DNA of 54,192 nt, taken from positions 1 to 54,192 of the forward strand of contig VXMR01000130.1 in NCBI GenBank assembly GCA_009841005.1, in the 5' to 3' direction. Made by a program: the position numbers and the translations under genes. Shown here one piece after another: positions 17,404 through 25,703 of the stretch. The stretch's first letter is position 1. Every line of letters begins with the position of its first letter. The notes under the pieces were generated by a model, which was given only the letters and a program-made list of their open reading frames with translations, was not told where the DNA came from and ran no database searches. Origin of the DNA: Gemmatimonadales bacterium (GTDB lineage: Bacteria > Gemmatimonadota > Gemmatimonadetes > Palauibacterales > Palauibacteraceae).

Positions 17404-19004
17404 AGACTGTCACGGTCTCCGCGCTCGCGGCGGCGACCTTGCTGTGCAGCGGGGTTCTCGCGGGCACAGCCGCGCAGGTACCGTTCGAGCGCCTCGTGAA
17501 CGCGGACGACGAGCCGCACAACTGGTTCACGTACTCCGGCAACTACGCCTCGCACCGTTTTTCCGCGCTCGACGAGATCCACCGCGGCAACGTCGGAGAG
17601 CTGAAGGTGATCTGGGCCTACCAGATGAGCGGCGGGCTCATCGAGACGACGCCGGTCGTGGTCGACGGCGTGATGTACGTGACGGAGCCGCCGAGCAACG
17701 TGAGCGCGCTCGACGCACGCACCGGGCGCCGCCTCTGGCACTGGTCGGCGGAAGTCCCCGCCTCGACGAAGAACATCGGCTTCCCGCGCGTGAACCGGGG
17801 CGTCGCAATCCTCGACGAGACGGTGTTCGTGGGCACGCTCGACGCCCGACTCGTGGCGCTCGACGCCCGGTCCGGCGCCGTCCGCTGGGAGATGGATGTC
17901 GCGGACAACTTCCTCGGATTCTCGATCACGACGGCGCCGCTCGCGCTCGACGGCAAGGTCATCGTCGGCGTGTCGGGCGCGGAGGCCGGCGCGAACGGCT
18001 TTGTCGACGCCTACGACCCCGAGACCGGCGATCTCCTCTGGCGCACGTTCACCATCCCCCGGCCGGGCGAGCCGGGGAGCGAGACGTGGGGCGGCGACAG
18101 CTGGGAGCACGGCGGCGGCTCGACCTGGCTCACCGGTTCGTACGACCCGGAGCTGGACCTCCTCTACTGGCCCACCGGGAACCCGGCCCCCGACTGGAAC
18201 GGGGACCTGCGGCCCGGCGACAACCTGTACACGAACTCCATCCTCGCCCTCGACCCCGACACGGGCGAGATGCAGTGGTACTTCCAGTACACGCCGCACG
18301 ACACGCACGACTGGGATGCGAATCAGATCCAGGTGCTCGTGGACGCCGAATGGGAGGGTGAACCGCGCAAGCTGGTCGTGACGGCGAACCGGAACGCCTT
18401 CTACTACGTGCTCGACCGCCAGACCGGCGAGTTCCTGCACGGCGTGGAGTACTCGAAGCAGACGTGGGCCGAGGGCCTCGACGAGAACGGCCGGCCGATC
18501 GTGATCCCGGGAACGGAACCCACCGAGGAGGGGAACCTCGTCTGGCCCAGCCTGCAGGGGGCGGCGAACTGGTTCAGCCCCTCCTACAGCCCCGACACCG
18601 GGCTCTTCTACCAGCCGACCCGGATCATGGGGGCCATCTACTACAAGGCGGAAGTTGAATACGAACCCGGCCAGCCGTTTCTCGGCGGCGGTGAGCAGGC
18701 GCTATCGGGAGACGACGCGAGCGGTGCGGTCAAGGCACTCGACGTCCTCACGGGAGAACTGCAGTGGGAGTTCCCCCTGCTCTCCCCGCCGTGGGCGGGC
18801 GTGATGGCCACGCGCGGCGGTCTCGTCTTCGGGGGGAGTAACGAGGGCAACATCTTCGCCCTTGACGCCGAGACAGGCGAGGCGTTGTGGGACTTCCAGG
18901 CCGGCGCCGGTGTCCGCACCGCCCCCATGTCGTTCGAGGTGGACGGAGAACAGCGCGTCGCCACCGCCGCGGGCGCCGTCCTGTGGGTATTCGGACTCCC
19001 CTAG
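17400..19004 (+). CDS. PQQ-dependent alcohol dehydrogenase family protein
   Basis: A 534-residue periplasmic quinoprotein with a signal peptide (1-26) and an eight-bladed beta-propeller containing the tryptophan-docking repeats (ALDARTGRRLWHW, ALDARSGAVRWEM, ALDPDTGEMQWYF, ALDAETGEALWDF). It would oxidise an alcohol or aldehyde and pass electrons to the coupled cytochrome. The active-site segment HDTHDWDANQ gives Asp304 followed by Asp306. Where characterised members have two neighbouring cysteines before the VNRG motif, this protein has GFPRVNRG (127-134) and no cysteines. Glucose or polyol oxidation cannot be excluded. The start overlaps the cytochrome stop and has GGAGGGGG just upstream. 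Confidence 0.87.
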   Translation: MKTVTVSALAAATLLCSGVLAGTAAQVPFERLVNADDEPHNWFTYSGNYASHRFSALDEIHRGNVGELKVIWAYQMSGGLIETTPVVVDGVMYVTEPPSNVSALDARTGRRLWHWSAEVPASTKNIGFPRVNRGVAILDETVFVGTLDARLVALDARSGAVRWEMDVADNFLGFSITTAPLALDGKVIVGVSGAEAGANGFVDAYDPETGDLLWRTFTIPRPGEPGSETWGGDSWEHGGGSTWLTGSYDPELDLLYWPTGNPAPDWNGDLRPGDNLYTNSILALDPDTGEMQWYFQYTPHDTHDWDANQIQVLVDAEWEGEPRKLVVTANRNAFYYVLDRQTGEFLHGVEYSKQTWAEGLDENGRPIVIPGTEPTEEGNLVWPSLQGAANWFSPSYSPDTGLFYQPTRIMGAIYYKAEVEYEPGQPFLGGGEQALSGDDASGAVKALDVLTGELQWEFPLLSPPWAGVMATRGGLVFGGSNEGNIFALDAETGEALWDFQAGAGVRTAPMSFEVDGEQRVATAAGAVLWVFGLP

Positions 19005-19056
19005 CCTCGTGTACGGACGAAGATCGAACAACTGGTGACTTGAGCAGGAGGCCGTC

Positions 19057-20790
19057 ATGACATCCCGGAACCGTCTTTCCGTGCAACAGCTGCGGCGCCG
19101 CGCCGTGCCGGCCATGGCGCTTCTCGGAGCAGCGCTCCTGTCGGCGACCGTCGCCGCGCGGGCGCAGTCGCCCTTGCCGTCTCCGCCGAGCGTCGAGGAG
19201 ATCGACGCGTGGGTCGAGGACGCCATGGCGCGGTGGGAAGTGCCGGGGCTGGGTCTCGCCATCGTCCATGAAGGCCGGAGCTACCTGTCGACCGGTTACG
19301 GGGTGCGCGAACTGGGGCGGGACACGCCCGTCGACGGAGGGACGCTGTTCAGCATCGGCTCCTGCTCGAAGGCGTTCGGCGCGGCGACGATCGCGTCCCT
19401 GGTCGAGGAAGGAAAACTGCGCTGGGACGACCGCATCACGGACCACATCCCGTGGTTCCGTCTCCACGACCCGTGGACGACGCGCGAGATCCGCGTGCGG
19501 GACATCGTGACGCACCGCGTCGGAACCGGGAGCAATCAGCCGCTGCGCCCGCTCGTCACGGACCGGCGCGACTATCTCATGCGGCTCCCCCACACCGATC
19601 CGGACCACGCTTTCCGCGACCGCTACGGGTATACGAACGACATGTTCGTTCTCACGGGCCACCTCGTGGAAACCGTCTCGGGAACGGACTGGGACTCCTA
19701 CGCGCGCGAGAAGCTCTGGAATCCGCTGGGGATGACGACGACGACGGCGCGCATGGCGCCCGCCAACGCGAGCCCGAACCACGCCGAGCCGCACGCGATC
19801 GTTGAGCGGCGGTTCATCGGGAACGCGGCGACCACGGGAATGCCGCTGGAGCCCGTGCCGTGGCAGTACGCGGAGGACGTCACCGTGCCCTCAGGCGGCG
19901 TGATCACCTCGGCGGACGAGATCACCGAGTGGATGCGGTTCCACGTCGGCACACACCCGAACCCGCCGCTCTCGCGGTCAACCGTCGAACTCATGCATAC
20001 GCCGCACACCGTGATACCGAACCCGAGCAGCTGGATGCCCTTCGAGGGGCCGGGCGCGTACGCGATGGGTTGGTCGACGGGGAGATTCGGGGACGTCACG
20101 GGCGTGGGCCACGGAGGGAATGCCCTGGGGTTCAACTGCTCGATCGCGCTGGCGCCGGAACAGGGCTTCGGCGTGTGGGCGACGACGAATCGGAACTCCG
20201 AGCTTCCGTGGGTGCTCACGCAGTGGGCGATGGCGCGTTTCGTGGGCACGGATGAACTGCGGAGCCGCGATTGGCATGCGGAATTCGAACGGAGCGTCGC
20301 CGAGGGGAACCGCCGGATCTTCGAGGCGGAGGAGGCGCGGCAGGCAGCCCGGCTCGACCAGGGGCCCTCGGTGCCGCTCGAGGCCTACGTCGGCACGTAC
20401 CGCAACGGCTACGCCGGCGAGTTGCGCATCCGCCTGACGGACGAAGCGATCCCGCCGCTCATGCCCGCGGAGGGCCGGCTGGGCCGCTGGGACGGGACTC
20501 CGGGAGTGAACGAACGGCCGGCCGCGAACGCATCGGCGGGCGCCGCACGCAACGGGACAGGCAACGGGCCGGCGAACGGAGCTGAAGAATCGGCCGACGA
20601 ACTGCGGCTCGTGGCCGAGTTCGATGGCCGGGAACGGCCCGTGCGGATGCCTCTCGAGCACTGGCACGTCGACCGCTTCGACATGTGGTTCGGCGATGTC
20701 AGGATCGGCGTCTCGTTCCTGCTCGATGACACCGCGCGCGTGACGGGCGTCGAGATGGACTACTACGGTCGCTTCGAACGCGTGCCCTAG
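19057..20790 (+). CDS. exported serine hydrolase, beta-lactamase/class C PBP fold
   Basis: A 577-residue protein of the beta-lactamase-related family (esterases, D-aminopeptidases, D-Ala-D-Ala peptidases). A signal peptide spans about 1-36. The SxxK motif is SCSK at 102-105, the Y-x-N motif is YTN at 192-194, and the third motif is GHGGN near 353. A C-terminal beta domain (about 445-577) contains a low-complexity Ala/Asn/Gly insert before an EFDGRE segment. The substrate is unknown; a peptide or ester role fits the neighbours better than antibiotic resistance. AGGAGG lies 5 bases before the ATG, so the start is secure. It lies 52 bases after the dehydrogenase and ends the plus-strand run, convergent with a tiny membrane-protein gene. 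Confidence 0.87.
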   Translation: MTSRNRLSVQQLRRRAVPAMALLGAALLSATVAARAQSPLPSPPSVEEIDAWVEDAMARWEVPGLGLAIVHEGRSYLSTGYGVRELGRDTPVDGGTLFSIGSCSKAFGAATIASLVEEGKLRWDDRITDHIPWFRLHDPWTTREIRVRDIVTHRVGTGSNQPLRPLVTDRRDYLMRLPHTDPDHAFRDRYGYTNDMFVLTGHLVETVSGTDWDSYAREKLWNPLGMTTTTARMAPANASPNHAEPHAIVERRFIGNAATTGMPLEPVPWQYAEDVTVPSGGVITSADEITEWMRFHVGTHPNPPLSRSTVELMHTPHTVIPNPSSWMPFEGPGAYAMGWSTGRFGDVTGVGHGGNALGFNCSIALAPEQGFGVWATTNRNSELPWVLTQWAMARFVGTDELRSRDWHAEFERSVAEGNRRIFEAEEARQAARLDQGPSVPLEAYVGTYRNGYAGELRIRLTDEAIPPLMPAEGRLGRWDGTPGVNERPAANASAGAARNGTGNGPANGAEESADELRLVAEFDGRERPVRMPLEHWHVDRFDMWFGDVRIGVSFLLDDTARVTGVEMDYYGRFERVP

Positions 20791-20858
20791 TGGCCGCGGC
20801 AACGAGCCCCGCTGCGCTCAAGCGGCGCTGACGCGGGTCTGCCTCGGCCTGCCGGGGG

Positions 20859-21065
20859 TCAGCGGACGTACAGCCGGTTCGCGTAGCTGTACGCGGTGAC
20901 CGCCGACACGATGTGGCAGATCCAGCCCAGCGTGCCGCCGGTGCCGAGCCACAGGCCGGGGGTCACCAGCAGCCAGAAGAGTCCGCGCAGAAACTTGCCG
21001 TTGTACCACTGGCCGATGCCCGGCACCAGGAAGCTCAGCACGGCGGCCGTCAATGGGTTCTTCAC
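20859..21065 (-). CDS. small membrane protein, TM2-like
   Basis: A 68-residue protein with two or three hydrophobic segments. The stretch SFLVPGIGQWYNGKFLRG matches the pattern of TM2/DUF5683-type small proteins (P-G-x-G-x-x-Y-x-G), which are widespread and mostly uncharacterised. GTG 21065 is chosen because GGGAGG lies 6 bases upstream and the protein becomes hydrophobic at once; the frame extends to 21110 without protein-like character. It lies between the convergent end of the serine hydrolase gene and the end of the S9 lipoprotein gene, with a 103-base gap on the latter side. Confidence 0.7.
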   Translation of the reverse strand: MKNPLTAAVLSFLVPGIGQWYNGKFLRGLFWLLVTPGLWLGTGGTLGWICHIVSAVTAYSYANRLYVR

Positions 21066-21168
21066 GTGTGTCCTCCCCGGGAGTCCGTCGTTCCGGGCGG
21101 GCGGGGCCACGCCCGTACCGTGACTTCCTACGCGGGGTCGGCGATGGGAGTTTCCGGACCGGCGGCCT

Positions 21169-23103
21169 TCAGCCCGCGGCGCAGCCCCCGAGATGCCGGC
21201 TGAAGAACTCCTCCAGGCGCGACCAGGTGTCGACGCGGTTGTCCGGGTTCCGGAAACCGTGCGCTTCGTCCGGGTACGTCTTCACCTCGATGCTCTCGCC
21301 GAGCCGCTCGAATTCGGCCACCGCGTTCTCGAAGTTCTGGATCGGAACGCGGCGGTCGAGTTCCCCGTGCATGAGGAGAACGGGGGCCGTGATGTCGGCG
21401 ATGCGCGACACGACGTTGCTCTTGGCATACGTGTCGGGGCGCTCCTCGGGCGTGCCGCCGTGGCCGGTGACGGAGAAGATCTTCCCCAGCCGGTCCGTGT
21501 ACTCGAGCGTGTTCAGCTTCGAGTAGGCACCGCGCATGGGGACGGCCGCGTCGAACCGGTCCGGCGTCAGACTGATCGCCGACAGCGACATGCTCCCGCC
21601 GTAGCTGCCGCCGTAGATCCCCACCTTTCCGTTCACGTAGGGGAGCGTGCGCAGGAAATCGGCCGCCGCGCCGGCATCGCGCGCCTGGTCCCACAGCCAG
21701 TCCTCGACGGAGAGGTCCTGGAACTCGCGACCGAAGCCGGATCCCCCGCGGTAGTTGATCGCGAGCACCACGAACCCCTTTGAGGCGAGGTACTGTTCGG
21801 TGAGATTGAGACCCTGCTGGTAGGAATTCGTCCCGCCCCCGTGGACCTGGACGAGCGCCGGGCACGTGGCTCCTTCCGCCCCTTGCGGCGGGTCGTAGAG
21901 GAAGCCCTGGATCCGGAGCCCATCGAAGCTGGGGAAGGCGATCTCGCGGGGCGCCGCGACGGATCGCCAGGACGGCGCGAACGAGGTGAGGCGCTCCGGT
22001 ACGCCGCCGATGAGGTCGAGGGCGTACGCTTCCCCTCCCCGTGTCGGCGACGAGTGGACGAAGGCGAGGGTGCCGGCGCCCGCCGTGTGGCTGACGCGCG
22101 AGATCGTCCCCTCCAGGTGGGTGACGCGCGTGGCCACGCCGCCGGCGTGGGGCACCGCCCACACGTTGACCGTGCCGCGTTCGAGGTAGGGGAAGTAGAT
22201 GAACGCGCCGTCCGCCGACCAGGACGGGGCGTGCCGCATCGCCGCATCGGTCGCGTAGACCTGCATGTCCACGATGCGTTCCGACGCCCCGGCGCCCGCC
22301 TCCAGATCCTCGATCACGTAGATGTAGGACAGGTCCTCGTACCAGTACTCATCCCTGGCGGTGCCGAAGACGGCGATCCGGTCGCCCTGCGGCGACCATA
22401 CGGGGGTGGACATCGCCATCAGGGAGCGGGTGAGCTGGCGGCGGTCGCCCGTCTCGACGTCGACGAGCCAGAGGTCATCGCGCCAGTAGTCGGAGGCGTT
22501 CGACACGTAGAGGATCTCGCGGCCGTCCGGCCGCCAGGCGGGCGCGAAGCGCGGATCGTCGAGGGCCATGGCGGCCTCGGTCAGCTGGCGCGGCGGGGTC
22601 GCACCGTCGGCCGGCACGAGCCAGATGTCCTGGTGGCCGCTCGCCGTCGAGTAGAACGCGATCGTCCGCCCGTCCGGGGAGAAGGCGGGGGCCCGGACAC
22701 CCTCCATGCGGTCCATCAGCGGGCGTGCTTCGACGTCGCCGACGTCCGCGACCCGGATCTGACCACCGGCCGCGAAGGCGATCCGGTCGCCGCCCGGTGC
22801 CCAGACCGGGTTCGAGCCCCGAAGCCAGAAGCGCGGCGTCCCGAAGCCGCCGGCGCCGTCGCGGGCCGCCAGGTACAGCCCCGCACCGTCCGGCCCCGAG
22901 CCGGAGATCGCCAGGCGACGACCGTCCGGCGAGATGGAGACGCCGTGCGCGCCCGCGCTGGTGCGGTGGATGTTGTCGAGCGTGAGATCGAGTACGGCCG
23001 GCGCGCCCCCGCCGGGCATCGGATCGTCGGGCGTCCCGCACGCGGCCGAAACCAGGACCAGAGAGGCAATCCACGAAGTACCGGGAAGAGTGCGGGCTTT
23101 CAT
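21169..23103 (-). CDS. S9 family peptidase lipoprotein, paralogue of the gene at 11729-13726
   Basis: A 644-residue envelope serine peptidase. The lipoprotein signal ends LVLVSAAC (Cys22). A TolB-like propeller occupies about 40-370, with SPDGRRLAIS, SPDGRTIAFYS and SPQGDRIAVF blades. The hydrolase domain has VQVHGGGTNSY, the nucleophile elbow GGSYGG, an Asp in HGELDRRVP and a His in EAHGFRNP. Most of these blocks are nearly identical to the paralogue, including EFQDLSVEDWL. ATG 23103 overlaps the stop of a short upstream ORF (ATGA) and has GGAGGGGG just before it. A TATACT hexamer at 23198-23193 is a possible -10 element without a good -35 box. Confidence 0.88.
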   Translation of the reverse strand: MKARTLPGTSWIASLVLVSAACGTPDDPMPGGGAPAVLDLTLDNIHRTSAGAHGVSISPDGRRLAISGSGPDGAGLYLAARDGAGGFGTPRFWLRGSNPVWAPGGDRIAFAAGGQIRVADVGDVEARPLMDRMEGVRAPAFSPDGRTIAFYSTASGHQDIWLVPADGATPPRQLTEAAMALDDPRFAPAWRPDGREILYVSNASDYWRDDLWLVDVETGDRRQLTRSLMAMSTPVWSPQGDRIAVFGTARDEYWYEDLSYIYVIEDLEAGAGASERIVDMQVYATDAAMRHAPSWSADGAFIYFPYLERGTVNVWAVPHAGGVATRVTHLEGTISRVSHTAGAGTLAFVHSSPTRGGEAYALDLIGGVPERLTSFAPSWRSVAAPREIAFPSFDGLRIQGFLYDPPQGAEGATCPALVQVHGGGTNSYQQGLNLTEQYLASKGFVVLAINYRGGSGFGREFQDLSVEDWLWDQARDAGAAADFLRTLPYVNGKVGIYGGSYGGSMSLSAISLTPDRFDAAVPMRGAYSKLNTLEYTDRLGKIFSVTGHGGTPEERPDTYAKSNVVSRIADITAPVLLMHGELDRRVPIQNFENAVAEFERLGESIEVKTYPDEAHGFRNPDNRVDTWSRLEEFFSRHLGGCAAG

Positions 23104-23249
23104 CGCGCCCCCTCCTCCCGCAGGCGCAGGTGCCGGGTGAGGAAAGCGCCCATTCGCTCGAGTATGTGCGTACCGGACTCGTCATCGTTGGAAGTATAAA
23201 AAATATGCACGCCATGCGTGGCGCGGGTCCGGCGGTGTGGGAAGCCCAT
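23100..23249 (-). pseudogene. 49-codon ORF resembling the C-terminal tail of an S9 peptidase
   Basis: A short open frame that begins at ATG 23249, 5 bases after a GGAGG, and ends in ATGA overlap with the S9 lipoprotein start. Its C-terminal part contains HGV, then ESGTHILERMGAFLTRHL. This looks like the end of S9 peptidases; the two full-length relatives here end with HGF, then SRLGAFFDEHLGG or SRLEEFFSRHLGG. The same frame continues upstream without a stop to the stop codon of the barrel gene, with a second ATG at 23273. I read it as the remnant of a lost peptidase gene, possibly kept as a coupled leader ORF. A small functional protein cannot be excluded. Confidence 0.5.
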
Positions 23250-23254
23250 CCGAT

Positions 23255-23259
23255 CCTCC
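23255..23259 (-). promoter_or_regulatory. ribosome binding site of the 49-codon ORF
   Basis: GGAGG on the minus strand, 5 bases before ATG 23249. It suggests the short ORF is translated and could load ribosomes for the coupled S9 lipoprotein gene. Confidence 0.45.
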
Positions 23260-23279
23260 GGTATGTGGGGCATCCGAAG

Positions 23280-23840
23280 CTAGTCGAATTCGAACCCGAC
23301 GCCCAGATCGAAACCGAGCGACACGGCATGGTCGGCGCTCGACGGGGTGTCCGCGGACATGCGCCGCCACGACAGACCCGGCCCGACGCGAAGGCGGCCG
23401 AAGCGAAGGCGGAGTCCGGCGCCCGCCTCCAGGCCGGGGCCCGCCTGCGGCGTCTCCCCTTCCGTCCCGACGCGCGTGGTCCCGTAGAGGACGCCGACCC
23501 GGCCCCACAGCCAGCCCTGCGACAACTCCGCACCGATGGCCGCATGTTGGCCGGTGACCGTCGGCTCCCTGCCGCGGCAGAATCCCTCCCGGCAGCCGAA
23601 TGCGGTCCGGACATACCCGGCGTGGACGGCGACCCGCGGGCGCAGCCGCCTCGAAATCCGGACTTCGTGCGACAGGGCGGGAACCCATTCGAGACCCGCC
23701 GCGGTGGACGTGTGATTTCCCACCGTAAGACCGCTTCGCACCTCCACGAAGGTCTGGGCCCGCGCGCCGCCACCCGCCAACAACGTGCCGGCCACGCCCA
23801 GCGCCAGCGCGAGACCGGTGCGGGGCACCCGGACGCTCAC
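23280..23840 (-). CDS. small outer-membrane beta-barrel-like protein
   Basis: A 186-residue exported protein that I cannot assign to a named family. A signal peptide (1-28, ending GGGARAQ) is followed by alternating hydrophobic strands (GRVGVLYGTTRVG, LEAGAGLRLRFG, GFDLGVGFEFD). The last residue is Asp after an aromatic, and the strand pattern suggests an 8-stranded barrel. Two cysteines (FGCREGFCRG) could form a loop disulfide. Its GTG start overlaps the stop of the metzincin lipoprotein gene (GTGA), so the two are probably made together. Confidence 0.75.
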   Translation of the reverse strand: MSVRVPRTGLALALGVAGTLLAGGGARAQTFVEVRSGLTVGNHTSTAAGLEWVPALSHEVRISRRLRPRVAVHAGYVRTAFGCREGFCRGREPTVTGQHAAIGAELSQGWLWGRVGVLYGTTRVGTEGETPQAGPGLEAGAGLRLRFGRLRVGPGLSWRRMSADTPSSADHAVSLGFDLGVGFEFD

Positions 23841-25651
23841 TGGCGGGGGCCCGAGACCCTGACGAGGGGCACTCCGTCGCTGGCTACGATCTCCATGTCA
23901 TCGGCCCACGGAGGAGGGGCCTCCCGCCCCCTCAGGATGCCGCGCAGGCGACCCGTGTCGGGGTCCATGACCAGCGACGCCCGGCGACTCCCCGACCTCT
24001 CGACGGTGACGGAGCCGTCCGGGCCCGAGAGGCGGACATGATCCAGTCCTTCAGGACCGCCCCAGCGGTCATCATAGGGAATCGCGAAGGCGAACTGTCC
24101 CCCCCCGTACTCCAATTCGTCCGGAGTGAAGGGGAAGGAGAACAGGGGCCGGCCGGCCGCGTCGAACCCCTCCAGGCGATACGGGCCCTCCCGGGCCGGC
24201 AGCTTCGGGGGCGCGTCGAGGACGAAGGCGGGCTCCAGCAGAAGATCCGGGGTGCCGGCATTCCCCCAGAGGAGCAGCGTCGGCTCAGGATCGACGCTCC
24301 GCAGGACCAGCGACTCGTGCTCCCGCCGGAACTCCATGGCCTTGATGAAATGATAGTCGCTGATCCAGCTCGGATCGCAGTACGTCATCAGGTCCCAATA
24401 CTCGGCGGGATCGACCATCTGCGTGTTCCCGCCCCGGGTCTCGTATCCGAAGACTCCGATGGAGCCGTCCTCGTACGGGAAGTCCGGATCGGGGTTCACG
24501 GCGACGCCGCAGGGAGCGTGTCGGAGTCCCATGTTGTGCCCCAGTTCGTGGGCAAACGTGTCGACATCAGGTACTCCGACTCCGATCGGCAGCCCAATGT
24601 AGCCCAACCCCTTGAGGGGAGCGTTCGGAGGGGCTGCGACGGCAGCGTAGTAATAGTCCGACCGTCGCTCCGTGAGCCGGAGCACGCTGATCTCGCGCAG
24701 AAGCCCCAGCCAGCCTGCCACCGTTCCGAGGTCCGCTGTCGTGCGGTAGGGCTCGTTCACGGTCAGTTCCAGTTCGCCGATGGGGAGTATGGAACGCACG
24801 AACTCCATCCCGGGGCTTGTCTCCGTAATCCCTTCCACCCAGGTCAGAATCGCCTCCGAATCCGCGGAGTGCACCACCGGCACCACCGTCAGCTCCATTG
24901 GGGGCACCGTCAGCACGTCCAGCCTCAGTCGTCCTTCGGCGGGCACGCGCCGGTCGCTTCCCGAAACCGCCGGCACGGCGCCGTCCGGATCCAGTTCCAC
25001 TACCAGTTCAACGCGGGGTTGCACCACCAGCCCCGGCACGACCCCGTTGAACGACCGGTCGAGTCGCCCCTCCTCGGGCTCCGTCGGGATCCGGTCCACC
25101 GCGGGATCCAGTCGCATCTCGTGGATCGGGGCCCCGTCCTGGTAGAAGGTCGCCAGTGGGCGGGGACGATAGAAGCTCAGCTTGTCGCCCGTGAAGAAGA
25201 CTCGAAGGAGCGCCGAACGGCCCGCGATCAGAGGAACGTCTCCGCCCAGCGTCTGGACCGCCTGCGTCAGATGCACGGCGGACGCTTCGATCTTGACGCT
25301 CGTCGGGTTCACCCGCACCCAGGCTCCGGCCTGCATGCTCGCCACTTCCGCGGCCACCCGCGTCTCACGACCGCCCTCGAGGCCGATGACCTCGCCGTCC
25401 GCATCGACCTCGGCGACCGACGGATCGGACACGGACCAGCGCGGCGGCGCCCACGCCGGTACCCGGTCGAAAGCCGCGCCGCTCTCGTCCAATACCCGAA
25501 ACTGATACCGAACGGCCTCGCCTTCGAGGATGACGGCGTCGGCGGGAAGGAGCTCGAGCGAGGCCGGGACGCGCTCGGGTTGCGATGCCAGATCGCTGCA
25601 GCCGGCCGCCGCGAGGATCGCGAGTAGAAATCGCCTGTTCACGCTGGTCAC
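23837..25651 (-). CDS. metzincin-like zinc protease lipoprotein, paralogue of the LRR-containing gene
   Basis: About 604 residues. The lipoprotein signal ends LAAAGC, followed by a Big_2-like domain (about 30-120, with WSVSDPSVAEVDADG). The rest aligns with the C-terminal half of the 8343-11621 product: HLTQAVQTL, LIAGRSALLRVF, VPPMELTVVPVV, then HELGHNMGLRH, which fits HExxHxxGxxH exactly. The Met-turn-like DLMTYCDPSWISDYHF and a C-terminal beta domain follow. It lacks LRRs. I expect a zinc endopeptidase on the outer membrane, related to M66/metzincin enzymes. GTG 25651 has AAGAG 6 bases upstream; TTG 25678 is possible. The stop overlaps the start of the barrel gene. Confidence 0.83.
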   Translation of the reverse strand: MTSVNRRFLLAILAAAGCSDLASQPERVPASLELLPADAVILEGEAVRYQFRVLDESGAAFDRVPAWAPPRWSVSDPSVAEVDADGEVIGLEGGRETRVAAEVASMQAGAWVRVNPTSVKIEASAVHLTQAVQTLGGDVPLIAGRSALLRVFFTGDKLSFYRPRPLATFYQDGAPIHEMRLDPAVDRIPTEPEEGRLDRSFNGVVPGLVVQPRVELVVELDPDGAVPAVSGSDRRVPAEGRLRLDVLTVPPMELTVVPVVHSADSEAILTWVEGITETSPGMEFVRSILPIGELELTVNEPYRTTADLGTVAGWLGLLREISVLRLTERRSDYYYAAVAAPPNAPLKGLGYIGLPIGVGVPDVDTFAHELGHNMGLRHAPCGVAVNPDPDFPYEDGSIGVFGYETRGGNTQMVDPAEYWDLMTYCDPSWISDYHFIKAMEFRREHESLVLRSVDPEPTLLLWGNAGTPDLLLEPAFVLDAPPKLPAREGPYRLEGFDAAGRPLFSFPFTPDELEYGGGQFAFAIPYDDRWGGPEGLDHVRLSGPDGSVTVERSGSRRASLVMDPDTGRLRGILRGREAPPPWADDMEIVASDGVPLVRVSGPRQ

Positions 25652-25703
25652 GTTGTTCTCTTGCCGCGGCACAGGCAAGCCGGACGCGAGGCGCCGCGCG
25701 ACG

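Noticed and set aside
19057-20790. Beta-lactamase conferring antibiotic resistance
   Set aside because: The motifs fit the wider esterase/peptidase family, and length and C-terminal domain differ from true class C enzymes.
23193-23198. TATACT as a promoter -10 for the S9 lipoprotein
   Set aside because: No acceptable -35 box lies 16-18 bases upstream and it is inside the short ORF; noted only in the gene entry.
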